Assembly: GCA_024686055.1 (NCBI GenBank)
Contig: JAIBDV010000012.1
Coordinates: forward strand, 1 to 18,664
From: Neptuniibacter sp.
GTDB lineage: Bacteria; Pseudomonadota; Gammaproteobacteria; Pseudomonadales; Balneatricaceae
Direction of reading: 5' to 3'
DNA length: 18,664 nucleotides
The notes beneath the pieces were generated by a model. That model saw only the letters and a program-made list of their open reading frames with translations. It ran no database searches and had not been told where the DNA came from. Positions 1 to 7,745 of the stretch are shown here, in pieces (the first letter of the stretch is position 1; every line of letters begins with the position of its first letter). The translations under genes were made by a program, and so were the position numbers.

Positions 1-50
1 ACTACCCGGGCGACGACGGCGACGCGGGTTACGCTTTTCGTTTCTGTCAT
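1..50 (-). CDS. Possible N-terminus of a leftward gene cut by the window edge (unidentified)
   Basis: An ATG on the minus strand at 50 opens a frame of 16 codons (MTETKSVTRVAVVARV) that runs off the left edge without a stop. No convincing Shine-Dalgarno is visible in front of it. The three plus-strand frames also stay open over the first 80 bases, so coding on either strand is possible. The hydrophobic 'RVAVVAR' start would fit a Rossmann-type or thiolase-type first beta strand, but that is only a guess and no family is assigned. If real, the gene would lie 65 bases downstream of dinG on the same strand. Confidence 0.22.
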   Translation of the reverse strand, partial: MTETKSVTRVAVVARV

Positions 51-56
51 TGCTGT

Positions 57-72
57 CAGCAGAGGTCTGCTG
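57..72. repeat. Short perfect inverted repeat downstream of dinG
   Basis: CAGCAGA-GG-TCTGCTG forms a perfect 7-bp stem with a 2-base centre, 43 bases past the dinG stop. No T-run follows on the minus strand, so it does not look like a standard intrinsic terminator. It could be a transcript-end hairpin or an operator for the gene that may start at 50. Confidence 0.4.
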
Positions 73-114
73 CGATACTGATTGTTCTGTGCTCAACGTT
101 TTGATTCTCGTTGG

Positions 115-2226
115 TTAGGCAAAATTACGTCTGTACGGCGGTAGTGCGTCGAGCAATTGTCGACCATAGCGCCGGGTAATCAAACGTCGGTCCAGCAGGA
201 CAATGCGTCCGCTATCAGCTTCCGTACGTAGCAATCGACCAGTCGCCTGTGTCAGGCGCATCGATGCCATTGGTACCGACCACTCAGCGAAGGCGTTACC
301 TCCGCGCATTTCAATCCATTCTGCCATGGTGGCATCAACCGGGTCATCCGGGACGCTGAATGGCAGCTTGGCAATGATCACTTCGGTGAGATAATCACCA
401 GGCAGATCCACCCCTTCTGCAAACGATGCCAGCCCAAAAATGATGCTGGCCTTGCCTTCATCTACCCGCGCCTTGTGCTGGGTGAGAATTTCCTGCTTAC
501 CGATCTGGCCCTGGGCCAGCACGCTATTGTTAATGGAATCGGGCATTCGTTCAAGCACCGACAGCATCTGTCGCCAGGAACTGAACAATACCAGTGTCGA
601 ACGGGCCTGTGGCAACGCCTCGGCGAGGAACTTGGTCACCGCCTCGGTATGCTGATCCGGGTCTTTAGGATCATAGTCCATCGCCGGAATATACAGCTCT
701 GCCGCCTGCTGGTGATTAAACGGGCTCGGTAGCTGGCGACAGGTCGTGCCCGCCGGTAACCCCAGATCATTCAGTACCCGGTCAAACCGACCCAGCGCCG
801 TAATCGTCGCCGAGGTAATCACCGCCCCATGGCAATGTTTCCACAGATGTTCCTGCAGCGTCTGGGCAGCCGACACCGGACTGCTACGACACTCAAAGTC
901 TACACCATCCAGGCTATCAATACGGGTAACCCAGCGTGCCGTTGGTGACTCACCCGGTACATCAGGAGTTGCCCAGGCCTGCGCCAGCCAGTACATGCCC
1001 TGCATACGCGCAGCAAACACCCCAACCTGCGGATACCATAACTCCGCCATATCACGGGGAATATCGGCCAGCTCGCCATCCATTGCTTCTTTGAGCAGAT
1101 CAACTATCTGTTCAAATTTGGCGACGGCTATCTCGGCAACCTGAGCAAAGGCTTTGGCGATCACCGTCAGCTCATCAGGAATAAGGCCCTGCGCAAAGCG
1201 GATCCGTGCATCACGGTCATCTTTACGATCAACAAACAGCTGCTCCATCATCAGCAGCCACAGCTCCAGCTGCTCTTCCATCGTTTTATACGGCTGAGCC
1301 AGCTTTTCGATGCAATCGGCTAACACCAGTTGATGGGAGCAATCGGTCAGCAACTTGCTCAGCTGTCGGGTACTGCTGTTAAGCCAGCGCTGGCTGGAGC
1401 GCACCCGCAGACTATAGGCAAAGTGACTGGTGGTTTTCACGCCCAGGTGATGACCTTCATCGAACACATAAATCGTTTCCGCCGGTTCTGGCAGAATCGC
1501 CCCGCCACCGAGTGAAAGGTCTGCCAGCACAAGGTCATGATTAGCGACGATCAGATCAACCTTGTCCAGCTCCTGCCGAGCTTTAAAAAACGGGCAGACA
1601 CTGAAGTTAGAACAACGGCGGTTGGTACATTGTAGATGATCGCTGGTCATCGGCCGCCATTCAGCCTCTTCCACCGCCTCACTCAGGCTGTCACGATCGC
1701 CATCCCAGTTACCCGACGCAAAACGGTTCAGCAGATCCTGATACCAGGCCACCTGATCACCATCCAGCCGCTGTGCCACTTCATCGGCATACAGCGCCAT
1801 CTGGCCCAGCTCGCCCTGGGATTCCAGCACCGCTTCAGCCTTGCTGACGCAAAAATACCGCCCCCGACCCTTGGCCAGTGAATAGGTGGTACTGATGCCC
1901 GAATCGGAGATCAGCTGGGGCAGGTCTTTCATCACCAGCTGTTCCTGCAGCGCCACTGTCCCGGTGGAAACCACCACTTTTTTACCCTGTTTCTGCGCCA
2001 CAGGTATCGAGGCCAGCAGATAGGCAATGGTTTTACCGGTTCCGGTTCCGGCCTCCAGCACACAGATATTCTCCCCCTGCTGCTCACCACTGCCGTCGGC
2101 ACGGGCCAGGGTTTTCGCCACCTCGGCAATCATATGCTTCTGGCCGCTACGCGGGTTGAGAGACCTGTTTTTTAAAAACGTACTGTAGGCGGTCTGGATC
2201 TTTTTCTTGAGATCGTTACTTAGCAC
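115..2226 (-). CDS. dinG: ATP-dependent DNA helicase DinG (XPD-like, Fe-S)
   Basis: DinG is a 5'-3' superfamily 2 helicase of the XPD type that unwinds R-loops and damaged or blocked DNA; in E. coli it is SOS-induced. With the start used here the protein is 703 residues (E. coli DinG 716). Walker A GTGTGKT lies at about 60-66 and the DEGH box at 256-259. Four cysteines at 126, 200, 205 and 211 match the spacing of the E. coli [4Fe-4S] ligands 120, 194, 199 and 205. A C-terminal QATGRLLR is motif VI. The open frame extends to an ATG at 2355, but those extra 43 residues are Arg/Cys-rich and unlike DinG, whereas GTG at 2226 gives the family-like start MLSNDLKKKIQ. Its Shine-Dalgarno is weak, so the start is likely rather than certain. 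It diverges from lexA across a shared SOS region. Confidence 0.93.
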   Translation of the reverse strand: MLSNDLKKKIQTAYSTFLKNRSLNPRSGQKHMIAEVAKTLARADGSGEQQGENICVLEAGTGTGKTIAYLLASIPVAQKQGKKVVVSTGTVALQEQLVMKDLPQLISDSGISTTYSLAKGRGRYFCVSKAEAVLESQGELGQMALYADEVAQRLDGDQVAWYQDLLNRFASGNWDGDRDSLSEAVEEAEWRPMTSDHLQCTNRRCSNFSVCPFFKARQELDKVDLIVANHDLVLADLSLGGGAILPEPAETIYVFDEGHHLGVKTTSHFAYSLRVRSSQRWLNSSTRQLSKLLTDCSHQLVLADCIEKLAQPYKTMEEQLELWLLMMEQLFVDRKDDRDARIRFAQGLIPDELTVIAKAFAQVAEIAVAKFEQIVDLLKEAMDGELADIPRDMAELWYPQVGVFAARMQGMYWLAQAWATPDVPGESPTARWVTRIDSLDGVDFECRSSPVSAAQTLQEHLWKHCHGAVITSATITALGRFDRVLNDLGLPAGTTCRQLPSPFNHQQAAELYIPAMDYDPKDPDQHTEAVTKFLAEALPQARSTLVLFSSWRQMLSVLERMPDSINNSVLAQGQIGKQEILTQHKARVDEGKASIIFGLASFAEGVDLPGDYLTEVIIAKLPFSVPDDPVDATMAEWIEMRGGNAFAEWSVPMASMRLTQATGRLLRTEADSGRIVLLDRRLITRRYGRQLLDALPPYRRNFA

Positions 2227-2407
2227 TGGCGTCGTAAATCCGGATATTACACCGCTCAACCGGTCCGAACAGGCACGGCAGCAGGCGCGAAATAGAACCT
2301 GGACAACGCCTGAACAGCGCGCCCCTGACTCTGAAAAACCCAGCCTGGAAGCCATATTTTCAGAGCTGAGAGTCTAGCAAACTACTGGATATTTAAACAG
2401 AACCGGC

Positions 2408-2435
2408 TTTACAGCAAAAAACACCTGTATATAAT
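2408..2435 (+). promoter_or_regulatory. lexA sigma70 promoter
   Basis: TTTACA (2408-2413), a 16-base spacer and a perfect TATAAT (2430-2435) precede lexA by 41 bases. The -10 is covered by the SOS box at 2425-2440, the arrangement expected for repression by LexA. Confidence 0.75.
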
Positions 2436-2440
2436 CACAG
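2425..2440. promoter_or_regulatory. LexA (SOS) box between dinG and lexA
   Basis: CTGTATATAATCACAG fits the gammaproteobacterial LexA consensus CTGT-N8-ACAG with both half-sites perfect. It overlaps the lexA -10. A second, degenerate site follows at 2444-2459 (CTGT, 8 bases, CCAA), much like the two-box layout of E. coli lexA. The leftward dinG start is about 200 bases away, so dinG may share the operator, but I cannot place its promoter confidently. Confidence 0.88.
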
Positions 2441-2476
2441 TAACTGTACAGACAACCAAGATGAGCGGGATCCACA

Positions 2477-3088
2477 ATGAAGCTGACCCAACGCCAAACG
2501 GAAGTACTGGAATGCATCAAAACCTACATTCTGGACACAGGCTTCCCGCCCACGCGTGCTGACATCGCCAAAGAGCTGGGCTTCCGCTCTGCCAATGCCG
2601 CCGAAGAACACATGAAAGCATTGGCCCGCAAAGGCGCCATCGAGATCATCCCAGGCACCTCCCGTGGCATCCGGGTGCCCGAGCTTGAAGCCGCGAACGA
2701 AGGCCTGCCTATCGTCGGTCAGGTTGCCGCTGGCAACCCGATTCTGGCCCAGGAACATATCGAAGATCACTGTACGATCTCCGCCGAGTTTTTCCACCCC
2801 AACGCCAACTACCTGCTGCGGGTACGTGGCTCCAGCATGAAAAATATCGGCATTATGGACGGTGATCTGCTGGCAGTGCATCAGTGCAACCAGGCACGTG
2901 ATGGCCAGATTGTTGTGGCCCGGCTAGATGAAGAAGTCACCGTCAAACGCTTCAAGCAGGATGGTCACATGGTGCAACTGATTGCCGAAAACGAAGAGTT
3001 TGAGCCCATCGTTATCGATCTTCGCGAACAGACGCTGTCAATTGAAGGACTGGGTGTTGGCGTAATCCGCCGGAATGAACTGCTGTAA
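2477..3088 (+). CDS. lexA: LexA, SOS transcriptional repressor/autoprotease
   Basis: LexA represses the SOS regulon and cleaves itself when RecA filaments form on single-stranded DNA. At 203 residues it is close to E. coli LexA (202). The N-terminal winged helix includes TRADIAKELGF at 26-36. The self-cleavage bond is Ala85-Gly86 in QVAAGNP. The catalytic Ser is Ser120 in GSSMKNIG and the Lys general base is Lys157 in VTVKRF. The C-terminal dimer/protease domain is almost colinear with the E. coli protein (GIMDGDLLAVH). The ATG at 2477 has a GCGGGA about 8 bases upstream. No sulA-like gene follows, unlike Pseudomonas; the unit ends at the terminator at 3167-3204. Autoregulation is indicated by the SOS box on its promoter. 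Confidence 0.98.
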   Translation: MKLTQRQTEVLECIKTYILDTGFPPTRADIAKELGFRSANAAEEHMKALARKGAIEIIPGTSRGIRVPELEAANEGLPIVGQVAAGNPILAQEHIEDHCTISAEFFHPNANYLLRVRGSSMKNIGIMDGDLLAVHQCNQARDGQIVVARLDEEVTVKRFKQDGHMVQLIAENEEFEPIVIDLREQTLSIEGLGVGVIRRNELL

Positions 3089-3166
3089 TTTATTATTTTC
3101 GCCTCGACCGATCGACCGATGCCGTAACTACACCCGGCAACGCAGTCCTGACGGACTGAGCCCAGG

Positions 3167-3204
3167 ATACAACAAAGCCGACCCGGGGGTCGGCTTTGTT
3201 GTAT
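3167..3204. terminator. Bidirectional terminator between lexA and the convergent small gene
   Basis: A perfect 18-bp inverted repeat with a GG centre: the left arm 3167-3184 begins ATACAACAAAGCC and the right arm 3187-3204 is its exact complement. The GC core GCCGACCC/GGGTCGGC is flanked by A-rich and T-rich sides, so it can act in both directions between convergent genes. A smaller stem (CAGTCC/GGACTG) lies just before it at 3143-3158. Confidence 0.85.
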
Positions 3205-3220
3205 CAGCAGAAAACGGCTT

Positions 3221-3499
3221 TCAGTGCACCGTTGGCTGAGGCACCTGGGCAGTATCATCACCCACAAATCCCGCTTCAGCCATCAGCTTCACCCCGGCGG
3301 TCAACATGACCCGCGCGATATCCACATAACGCTCCTGCATGACCTCACGCAACTCGTCAGACACCCCGACATGCAACATGGGCTGTGCATCTTCAGGCTG
3401 ATCAGCACGACGTAGCGCAAGATCTCCATTATCCAGCTGAATAATTTCCAGCAATAGCTCTTCTTCGGTCTCACCGTGTTTCTTGAAGGTATCAGACAC
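3221..3499 (-). CDS. Small conserved hypothetical protein downstream of the DUF6586 gene
   Basis: A 92-residue soluble acidic protein of unknown function. It starts at GTG (3499), 6 bases after the stop of the upstream gene; the only purine-rich Shine-Dalgarno (GGAG) lies inside the last codons of that gene, suggesting translational coupling. The middle (IIQLDNGDLALRRAD, then VSDELREVMQERYVDIARVML) suggests a short beta hairpin followed by two helices. From memory, Pseudomonas carries a protein of similar size and pattern in the same lexA-topA interval (PA3009-type). No catalytic motif, signal peptide or cysteine pair is visible, so no function is assigned. Confidence 0.8.
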   Translation of the reverse strand: MSDTFKKHGETEEELLLEIIQLDNGDLALRRADQPEDAQPMLHVGVSDELREVMQERYVDIARVMLTAGVKLMAEAGFVGDDTAQVPQPTVH

Positions 3500-3505
3500 C
3501 TTGTT

Positions 3506-4030
3506 TCACCACTCCTGCATACCCGTACGCTGACGGTCAATCAGATCACGCAGCGCATCAAGCCAGCCCTGGTACTCTTCAACGATGGCACTCTCATCCG
3601 TGTGATCAGGGTTAACCTGAGCCACATGGATTTCAGACAGGCTGCTAGAAGCATTAACCGGGGCCGCTTTATCCGTCGCCCGCCAGCACGCCTCATAGGC
3701 ATGAATCATCTTGTGCAACCAGCTACCCTGTTCAGCTTCCAGAACACTCAGCTCTTTCAGCTCAGGGCACTCCTGGCCACTGTTTTCAAGATCATCTGCC
3801 AGTGTCCGGTAACCATCGATGTGGGACACATCCAGCTGGTAACGCTCTGCGATTTCACGCAGGAAAGCACCATAAGCTGAGGCCAGATGAAACAGCACTG
3901 ACTCATTATAGGATTCGATCAGTATATGCTTGTTCCAACCTGTCGACTGACAACCCCCACGCAACGCATCCAGGTGGATACGGGCGAAGTTCAGTTTCTG
4001 GTTAGTACGCGCCAGATAGACACAGCTCAT
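3506..4030 (-). CDS. DUF6586-type conserved hypothetical protein
   Basis: A 174-residue mostly helical soluble protein of unknown function. The conserved N-terminal pattern YLARTNQKLNFARIHLDALR resembles Pseudomonas proteins encoded beside topA that I recall as DUF6586. I chose ATG 4030 over ATG 4048 because AGGAG lies 5 bases upstream and MSCVYLARTNQ matches the family start. It follows topA on the same strand by 76 bases and is followed 6 bases later by another small conserved gene, so topA and the two genes probably form one unit. No active-site or membrane signature is seen. The neighbourhood hints at, but does not show, a DNA-related role. Confidence 0.82.
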   Translation of the reverse strand: MSCVYLARTNQKLNFARIHLDALRGGCQSTGWNKHILIESYNESVLFHLASAYGAFLREIAERYQLDVSHIDGYRTLADDLENSGQECPELKELSVLEAEQGSWLHKMIHAYEACWRATDKAAPVNASSSLSEIHVAQVNPDHTDESAIVEEYQGWLDALRDLIDRQRTGMQEW

Positions 4031-4052
4031 AGTTACTCCTGCTTGCAATTAA

Positions 4053-4085
4053 TCCCTTAATGGGACGTCGCACAGCTGTGCGACG
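4053..4085. repeat. 20-bp perfect palindrome and adjacent small hairpin between topA and the DUF6586 gene
   Basis: CGTCGCACAG at 4066-4075 is followed directly by its exact reverse complement at 4076-4085, a 20-bp perfect palindrome 21 bases past the topA stop. Next to it TCCC-TTAAT-GGGA (4053-4065) forms a second small stem. No U-run follows on the minus strand, so this looks more like an intercistronic stabilising, processing or attenuating structure than a full terminator. Confidence 0.6.
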
Positions 4086-4106
4086 CCATCCATACGGTTA
4101 CCGCGC

Positions 4107-6767
4107 TCAGTCTTCCGTCTTTTTGCGCGTTACCTTTTTCTTTGGTAGCTCTTCCTGCCACTTGCCATCAGCGAAAAACGCCTTCCAGCCCGTTGCCTTG
4201 CCTTCCAGCTCCGTCATCACATACTGCTCTTTAGTCTTTCGGCTGTACCGAATCACGCTCGGATTATCATCCGGGTCATGGGTCGGTGCCGAGAACAGGA
4301 ACGTGTACTTGGCATCAATTTCTGCCTGATGCGGCAAGATTTCAGCAACTTTGGGGGCACGGGTTTCACGGTTTTTCGGGAACTGACTGGCCGCCAGGAA
4401 CAATCCTGAAGCGCCATCGCGCAGCACGTAGGTATCCTCTACCTTTTCACACTGCAGTTCAGGCATCGCCACGGGGTCCATCTTTGGTGGCGCAGCCTCA
4501 CCGCTTTTCAGCAGCTTACGCGTGTTTTTACACTCGGCATTGGTACACCCGAAGAACTTGCCAAAGCGGCCCGTTTTCAGCTGCATTTCTGCCGAACACT
4601 TATCACACTCGAGCGATGGCCCATCGTAACCCTTAATCCGGTACTCACCGGACTCAACCTCAAAGCCAGCACAGTCCGGGTTATTACCACAGACATGCAA
4701 TTTACGCTTCTCATCAATCAGGTAAGAGTCCATGGCCGAGTCACAGAGTTTACAGCGATGTTTGTTACGAAGAATACGGGACTCTTCTTCATCGTCGCCA
4801 TCCACACTGACCACTTCATCACCGGACACCAGATTGATCGTCGCCTTACAGCGCTCTTTTGGCGGCAGGGCATAACCGGAGCAGCCAAGGAAAACCCCGG
4901 TGCTGCCGGTACGAATCATCATCTTGCGACCACATTCCGGACAATCAATACTGGTTTCGGTCGGGCTGTTCGGGCGCATACCGCCCTCTTCACCCTGCGC
5001 CGTTTCCAGTGTTGCCTGGAACTCTACATAGAAACGGTTGAGCAGATTTTTCCAATCTTCCTCTCCCATCGCTACATCATCCAGCGACTCCTCCATCCGC
5101 GCCGTAAAGCTATAGTCCATCAGATCAGCAAAGTTCTCAATCAGACGTTCAGTGACTATATCGCCCATTTTACGGGCATAAAAGCGACGGTTCTGAACCT
5201 CAACATAACCACGATCCTGGATCGTAGAAATAATCGATGCATAGGTGGACGGACGGCCAATACCCCGTTTTTCCAGCTCTTTAACCAGGCTGGCTTCAGT
5301 GAAACGCGCCGTTGGCTTGGTAAAGTGCTGACGCGGGTCCAGCTGTTGCATGTTCAGTACATCACCACCGTTAACATCCGGCAGCAACAAATCCTCATCA
5401 CCCTTGCCCCCTTTCGGCGGCATAACCCGGGTATAGCCATCAAAGCGCAGAATACGACCCTTAGTGGTCAGTTCAAACTCTGCGGCTTTCACCTGGATAC
5501 GGCTACTGGTGTACTTGGCAGGCATCATCTGACAGGCGATAAACTGACGTCGAATCAGGTCATACAGGCGCTCCGCATCGCGGTCCATACCCTTAAGATC
5601 TGTTGCCAGCACGGCCATATCCGACGGACGGATGGCCTCATGCGCCTCCTGAGCTCCCTCTTTGCTGCTGTAGCGATTCGGGTTTTCTGGCAGGTACGCA
5701 TCACCATAATGCGTGAGCACGTAGTCGCGACAAGCCGCCACAGCATCCGCACTCAGATTGGTGGAGTCGGTACGCATATACGTGATGTAACCCGCTTCAT
5801 ACAAGCGCTGGGCCATCATCATGGTTTTCTTAACGCCAAAGCTCAGCCGGGTACTGGCAGCCTGCTGCAACGTTGAGGTGATAAACGGCGCAGAGGGCTT
5901 ACTACTGGTCGGACGGTCTTCACGTTTGATAACTTCAAACGTAGCCCCCTCCAGGCCAGCAAGAGAGTCCAGGGCCTGCTCTTCAGAGTTAGGCCGGAAA
6001 TTCTCACCATTGCGCTTGGCAACCTGCAGCCGCAGCGGCTCTTCAACGCTTGTCAGCGTATCTGCATGAATCTCCCAGTACTCTTCCGGGATAAACGCAC
6101 GGATCTCACGCTCACGCTCAACGACCAGCCGGGCCGCAACAGATTGCACACGCCCGGCAGACAGGCCGCGAGCGATTTTTTCCCACAACAGAGGAGACAC
6201 CATATAGCCGACAACACGATCCAGAAACCGGCGTGCCTGCTGCGCATTAACCCGCGCCATATCCAGCTGACCCGGAGCTTCAAAGGCACCCTGAATCGCT
6301 TTTTCGGTGATCTCATTAAACACAACACGGCGATAACGACTATCATCACCACCGATGGCCTCACGCAGGTGCCAGGCGATGGCTTCCCCCTCGCGGTCCA
6401 AATCGGTCGCGAGATAGATAGTATCGGCATTTTTTGCCAACCGTTTCAGCTCGTCGACTACCTTTTCCTTACCCGGCAGGACTTCATAGTGGGCTTCCCA
6501 ATCTTTTTCCGGGTCCACACCCATGCGGCTGATCAGCTGTGTTTTTGCTTTGCGTTTGCGGTGAATAACTTTGTCTTCCGGCGACAACTTACGTGTAATT
6601 GCCGCCTGACGCGCACGCTCTTTCGGGTCGGACTTACTCGCCCCACCACTCGTCGGCAGGTCACGAATATGACCCACACTGGACTTCACAACAAACTGAT
6701 TGCCGAGGTATTTATTAATAGTCTTCGCTTTTGCGGGTGACTCGACGATAACGAGCGATTTACCCAT
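4107..6767 (-). CDS. topA: DNA topoisomerase I (type IA)
   Basis: TopA relaxes negative supercoils through a transient 5'-phosphotyrosine link. At 886 residues it is slightly longer than E. coli TopA (865). The Toprim domain has Glu9 (VIVESPAKAK) and D122-L-D124-R-E126. The catalytic tyrosine is Tyr330 in GYITYMRTDST. Three complete four-Cys zinc ribbons follow: C609/612/629/640, C672/675/693/699 and C721/724/741/746. Next comes a ribbon-like repeat without paired cysteines and a Lys-rich tail (KKKVTRKKTED). The open frame extends upstream to 6848, but MGKSLVIVESPAKAK is the family start, with AAGGA about 10 bases before it. It is driven by the promoter at 6834-6862 and followed by two small co-directional genes. 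Confidence 0.98.
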   Translation of the reverse strand: MGKSLVIVESPAKAKTINKYLGNQFVVKSSVGHIRDLPTSGGASKSDPKERARQAAITRKLSPEDKVIHRKRKAKTQLISRMGVDPEKDWEAHYEVLPGKEKVVDELKRLAKNADTIYLATDLDREGEAIAWHLREAIGGDDSRYRRVVFNEITEKAIQGAFEAPGQLDMARVNAQQARRFLDRVVGYMVSPLLWEKIARGLSAGRVQSVAARLVVEREREIRAFIPEEYWEIHADTLTSVEEPLRLQVAKRNGENFRPNSEEQALDSLAGLEGATFEVIKREDRPTSSKPSAPFITSTLQQAASTRLSFGVKKTMMMAQRLYEAGYITYMRTDSTNLSADAVAACRDYVLTHYGDAYLPENPNRYSSKEGAQEAHEAIRPSDMAVLATDLKGMDRDAERLYDLIRRQFIACQMMPAKYTSSRIQVKAAEFELTTKGRILRFDGYTRVMPPKGGKGDEDLLLPDVNGGDVLNMQQLDPRQHFTKPTARFTEASLVKELEKRGIGRPSTYASIISTIQDRGYVEVQNRRFYARKMGDIVTERLIENFADLMDYSFTARMEESLDDVAMGEEDWKNLLNRFYVEFQATLETAQGEEGGMRPNSPTETSIDCPECGRKMMIRTGSTGVFLGCSGYALPPKERCKATINLVSGDEVVSVDGDDEEESRILRNKHRCKLCDSAMDSYLIDEKRKLHVCGNNPDCAGFEVESGEYRIKGYDGPSLECDKCSAEMQLKTGRFGKFFGCTNAECKNTRKLLKSGEAAPPKMDPVAMPELQCEKVEDTYVLRDGASGLFLAASQFPKNRETRAPKVAEILPHQAEIDAKYTFLFSAPTHDPDDNPSVIRYSRKTKEQYVMTELEGKATGWKAFFADGKWQEELPKKKVTRKKTED

Positions 6768-6833
6768 AGAATCCAAGTCCTTCAAGGAAACAGGAAATAA
6801 TTGTGGCAACAACAGTGACCAAAACTGGGTGCA

Positions 6834-6862
6834 TATATAAGTGCACAAAGGTCAGGGGTCAA
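6834..6862 (-). promoter_or_regulatory. topA sigma70 promoter with a dyad on the -10
   Basis: Reading leftward, TTGACC (6862-6857), a 17-base spacer and TATATA (6839-6834) form a good sigma70 promoter with a leader of about 60 bases. The -10 lies inside the inverted repeat GTGCA-N8-TGCAC (6829-6846), which could be an operator or a supercoiling-sensitive element. Confidence 0.6.
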
Positions 6863-6998
6863 GCAGCGGATTCCAATTTTCCACTTAAATTTGTACAGTT
6901 ACCTGGTGATTCCAGCTTTACCATACCGGAACTTCAGTGGAAAATAGCCCTGCAATTTCACATGATTACTCAACCCTGGATGAGATATATCGTTACTT

Positions 6999-7700
6999 AT
7001 GCTAGATAATATTATGTATGTTGTCCTTCTGGCTGTTGTGGGTGTCATTGCATTGACTGCCAACTACATCATCGCCACCCGAGAACAACAACAAAAAGCC
7101 AAAGAAGAACGCCTCAAATTCCTGTCTATACAGGCAGAACACACCATCCAGACCCTGAGTGTACTTCGGGAAGCCAACTGCAAATCCGACATCGTCCATA
7201 AAATTGATGAACACGCCATGTCGCAGATCGAAGAGGTCGGAATGCTGGCACCCGACTCACCCCTGTATGCCGATCTGACTGAGCAGAAAAATGGCGCCGA
7301 CAACACCGTCGCCGACGACGCCGCATTCGCCAGTGACAAATCCCTAAAACGTGCCCAGATTTATATAAATTTTTCTGAAAAGCTGATCCTGCAGATGGCT
7401 CGTCACGGAAAACTCACCGTCAGCCTCGCCCGCAGCTACCAGCAAGAACTATACCTGATGAAGGTCAGCGTTGTGGTCGGTGCACACATGTCCCAGGGTA
7501 TACGCTATAAAGACCGCGAAGAACCACTGGTTGCCCTGTCTCACTTCAAACATGCCAAAGCCCTGCTGGTTGGCTCAGCCTTATCACCCATCATGAAGAA
7601 AGAACGCCTGGCCGAACTACAAACACTGATCGTAGAAGTAGAACCCAAGCGCCACAAACTTACCGACCAGTTATCCAAAGACATGGATCGCTTCTGGTAG
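6999..7700 (+). CDS. Membrane-anchored conserved hypothetical protein divergent from topA
   Basis: A 233-residue protein of unknown function. Residues 6-26 (MYVVLLAVVGVIALTANYIIA) form one transmembrane helix, followed by a charged REQQQKAKEERLKF stretch that suggests a cytoplasmic coiled-coil stem. The rest is helical and soluble with no recognised catalytic motif. The segment ARSYQQELYLMKVSVVVGAHMSQG, followed by a helical tail, gives an all-alpha, TPR-like impression, but no repeat is clear. The ATG at 6999 lacks a Shine-Dalgarno; ATG 7014 is an alternative but would shorten the membrane helix. It occupies the place of a Pseudomonas hypothetical gene (PA3012, from memory) between topA and fadBA. 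Confidence 0.8.
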   Translation: MLDNIMYVVLLAVVGVIALTANYIIATREQQQKAKEERLKFLSIQAEHTIQTLSVLREANCKSDIVHKIDEHAMSQIEEVGMLAPDSPLYADLTEQKNGADNTVADDAAFASDKSLKRAQIYINFSEKLILQMARHGKLTVSLARSYQQELYLMKVSVVVGAHMSQGIRYKDREEPLVALSHFKHAKALLVGSALSPIMKKERLAELQTLIVEVEPKRHKLTDQLSKDMDRFW

Positions 7701-7710
7701 CTCGTCATAA

Positions 7711-7734
7711 CCGCGCTTCGGTCAACGGGCGCGG
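7711..7734. terminator. Possible hairpin between convergent genes
   Basis: CCGCGC (7711-7716) and GCGCGG (7729-7734) form a 6-bp GC stem with a 12-base loop, 10 bases after a stop codon and just before the convergent DUF1653 gene. There is no T-run, so terminator function is only possible. Confidence 0.3.
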
Positions 7735-7745
7735 CAGATCCCGAG

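Noticed and set aside
2227..2355. N-terminal extension of DinG to the ATG at 2355
   Set aside because: The extra 43 residues are Arg/Cys-rich and unlike DinG proteins, and that ATG has no Shine-Dalgarno; GTG 2226 gives the family-like start.
4695..5876. 393-codon open frame on the plus strand inside topA
   Set aside because: It is wholly antisense to a clear TopA, has Thr/His/Gln-biased composition with no domain, and reflects codon bias of the real gene.
6803..7009. 68-codon open frame between topA and the divergent gene
   Set aside because: It runs across the topA promoter, has no Shine-Dalgarno or family resemblance, and overlaps the next gene start.
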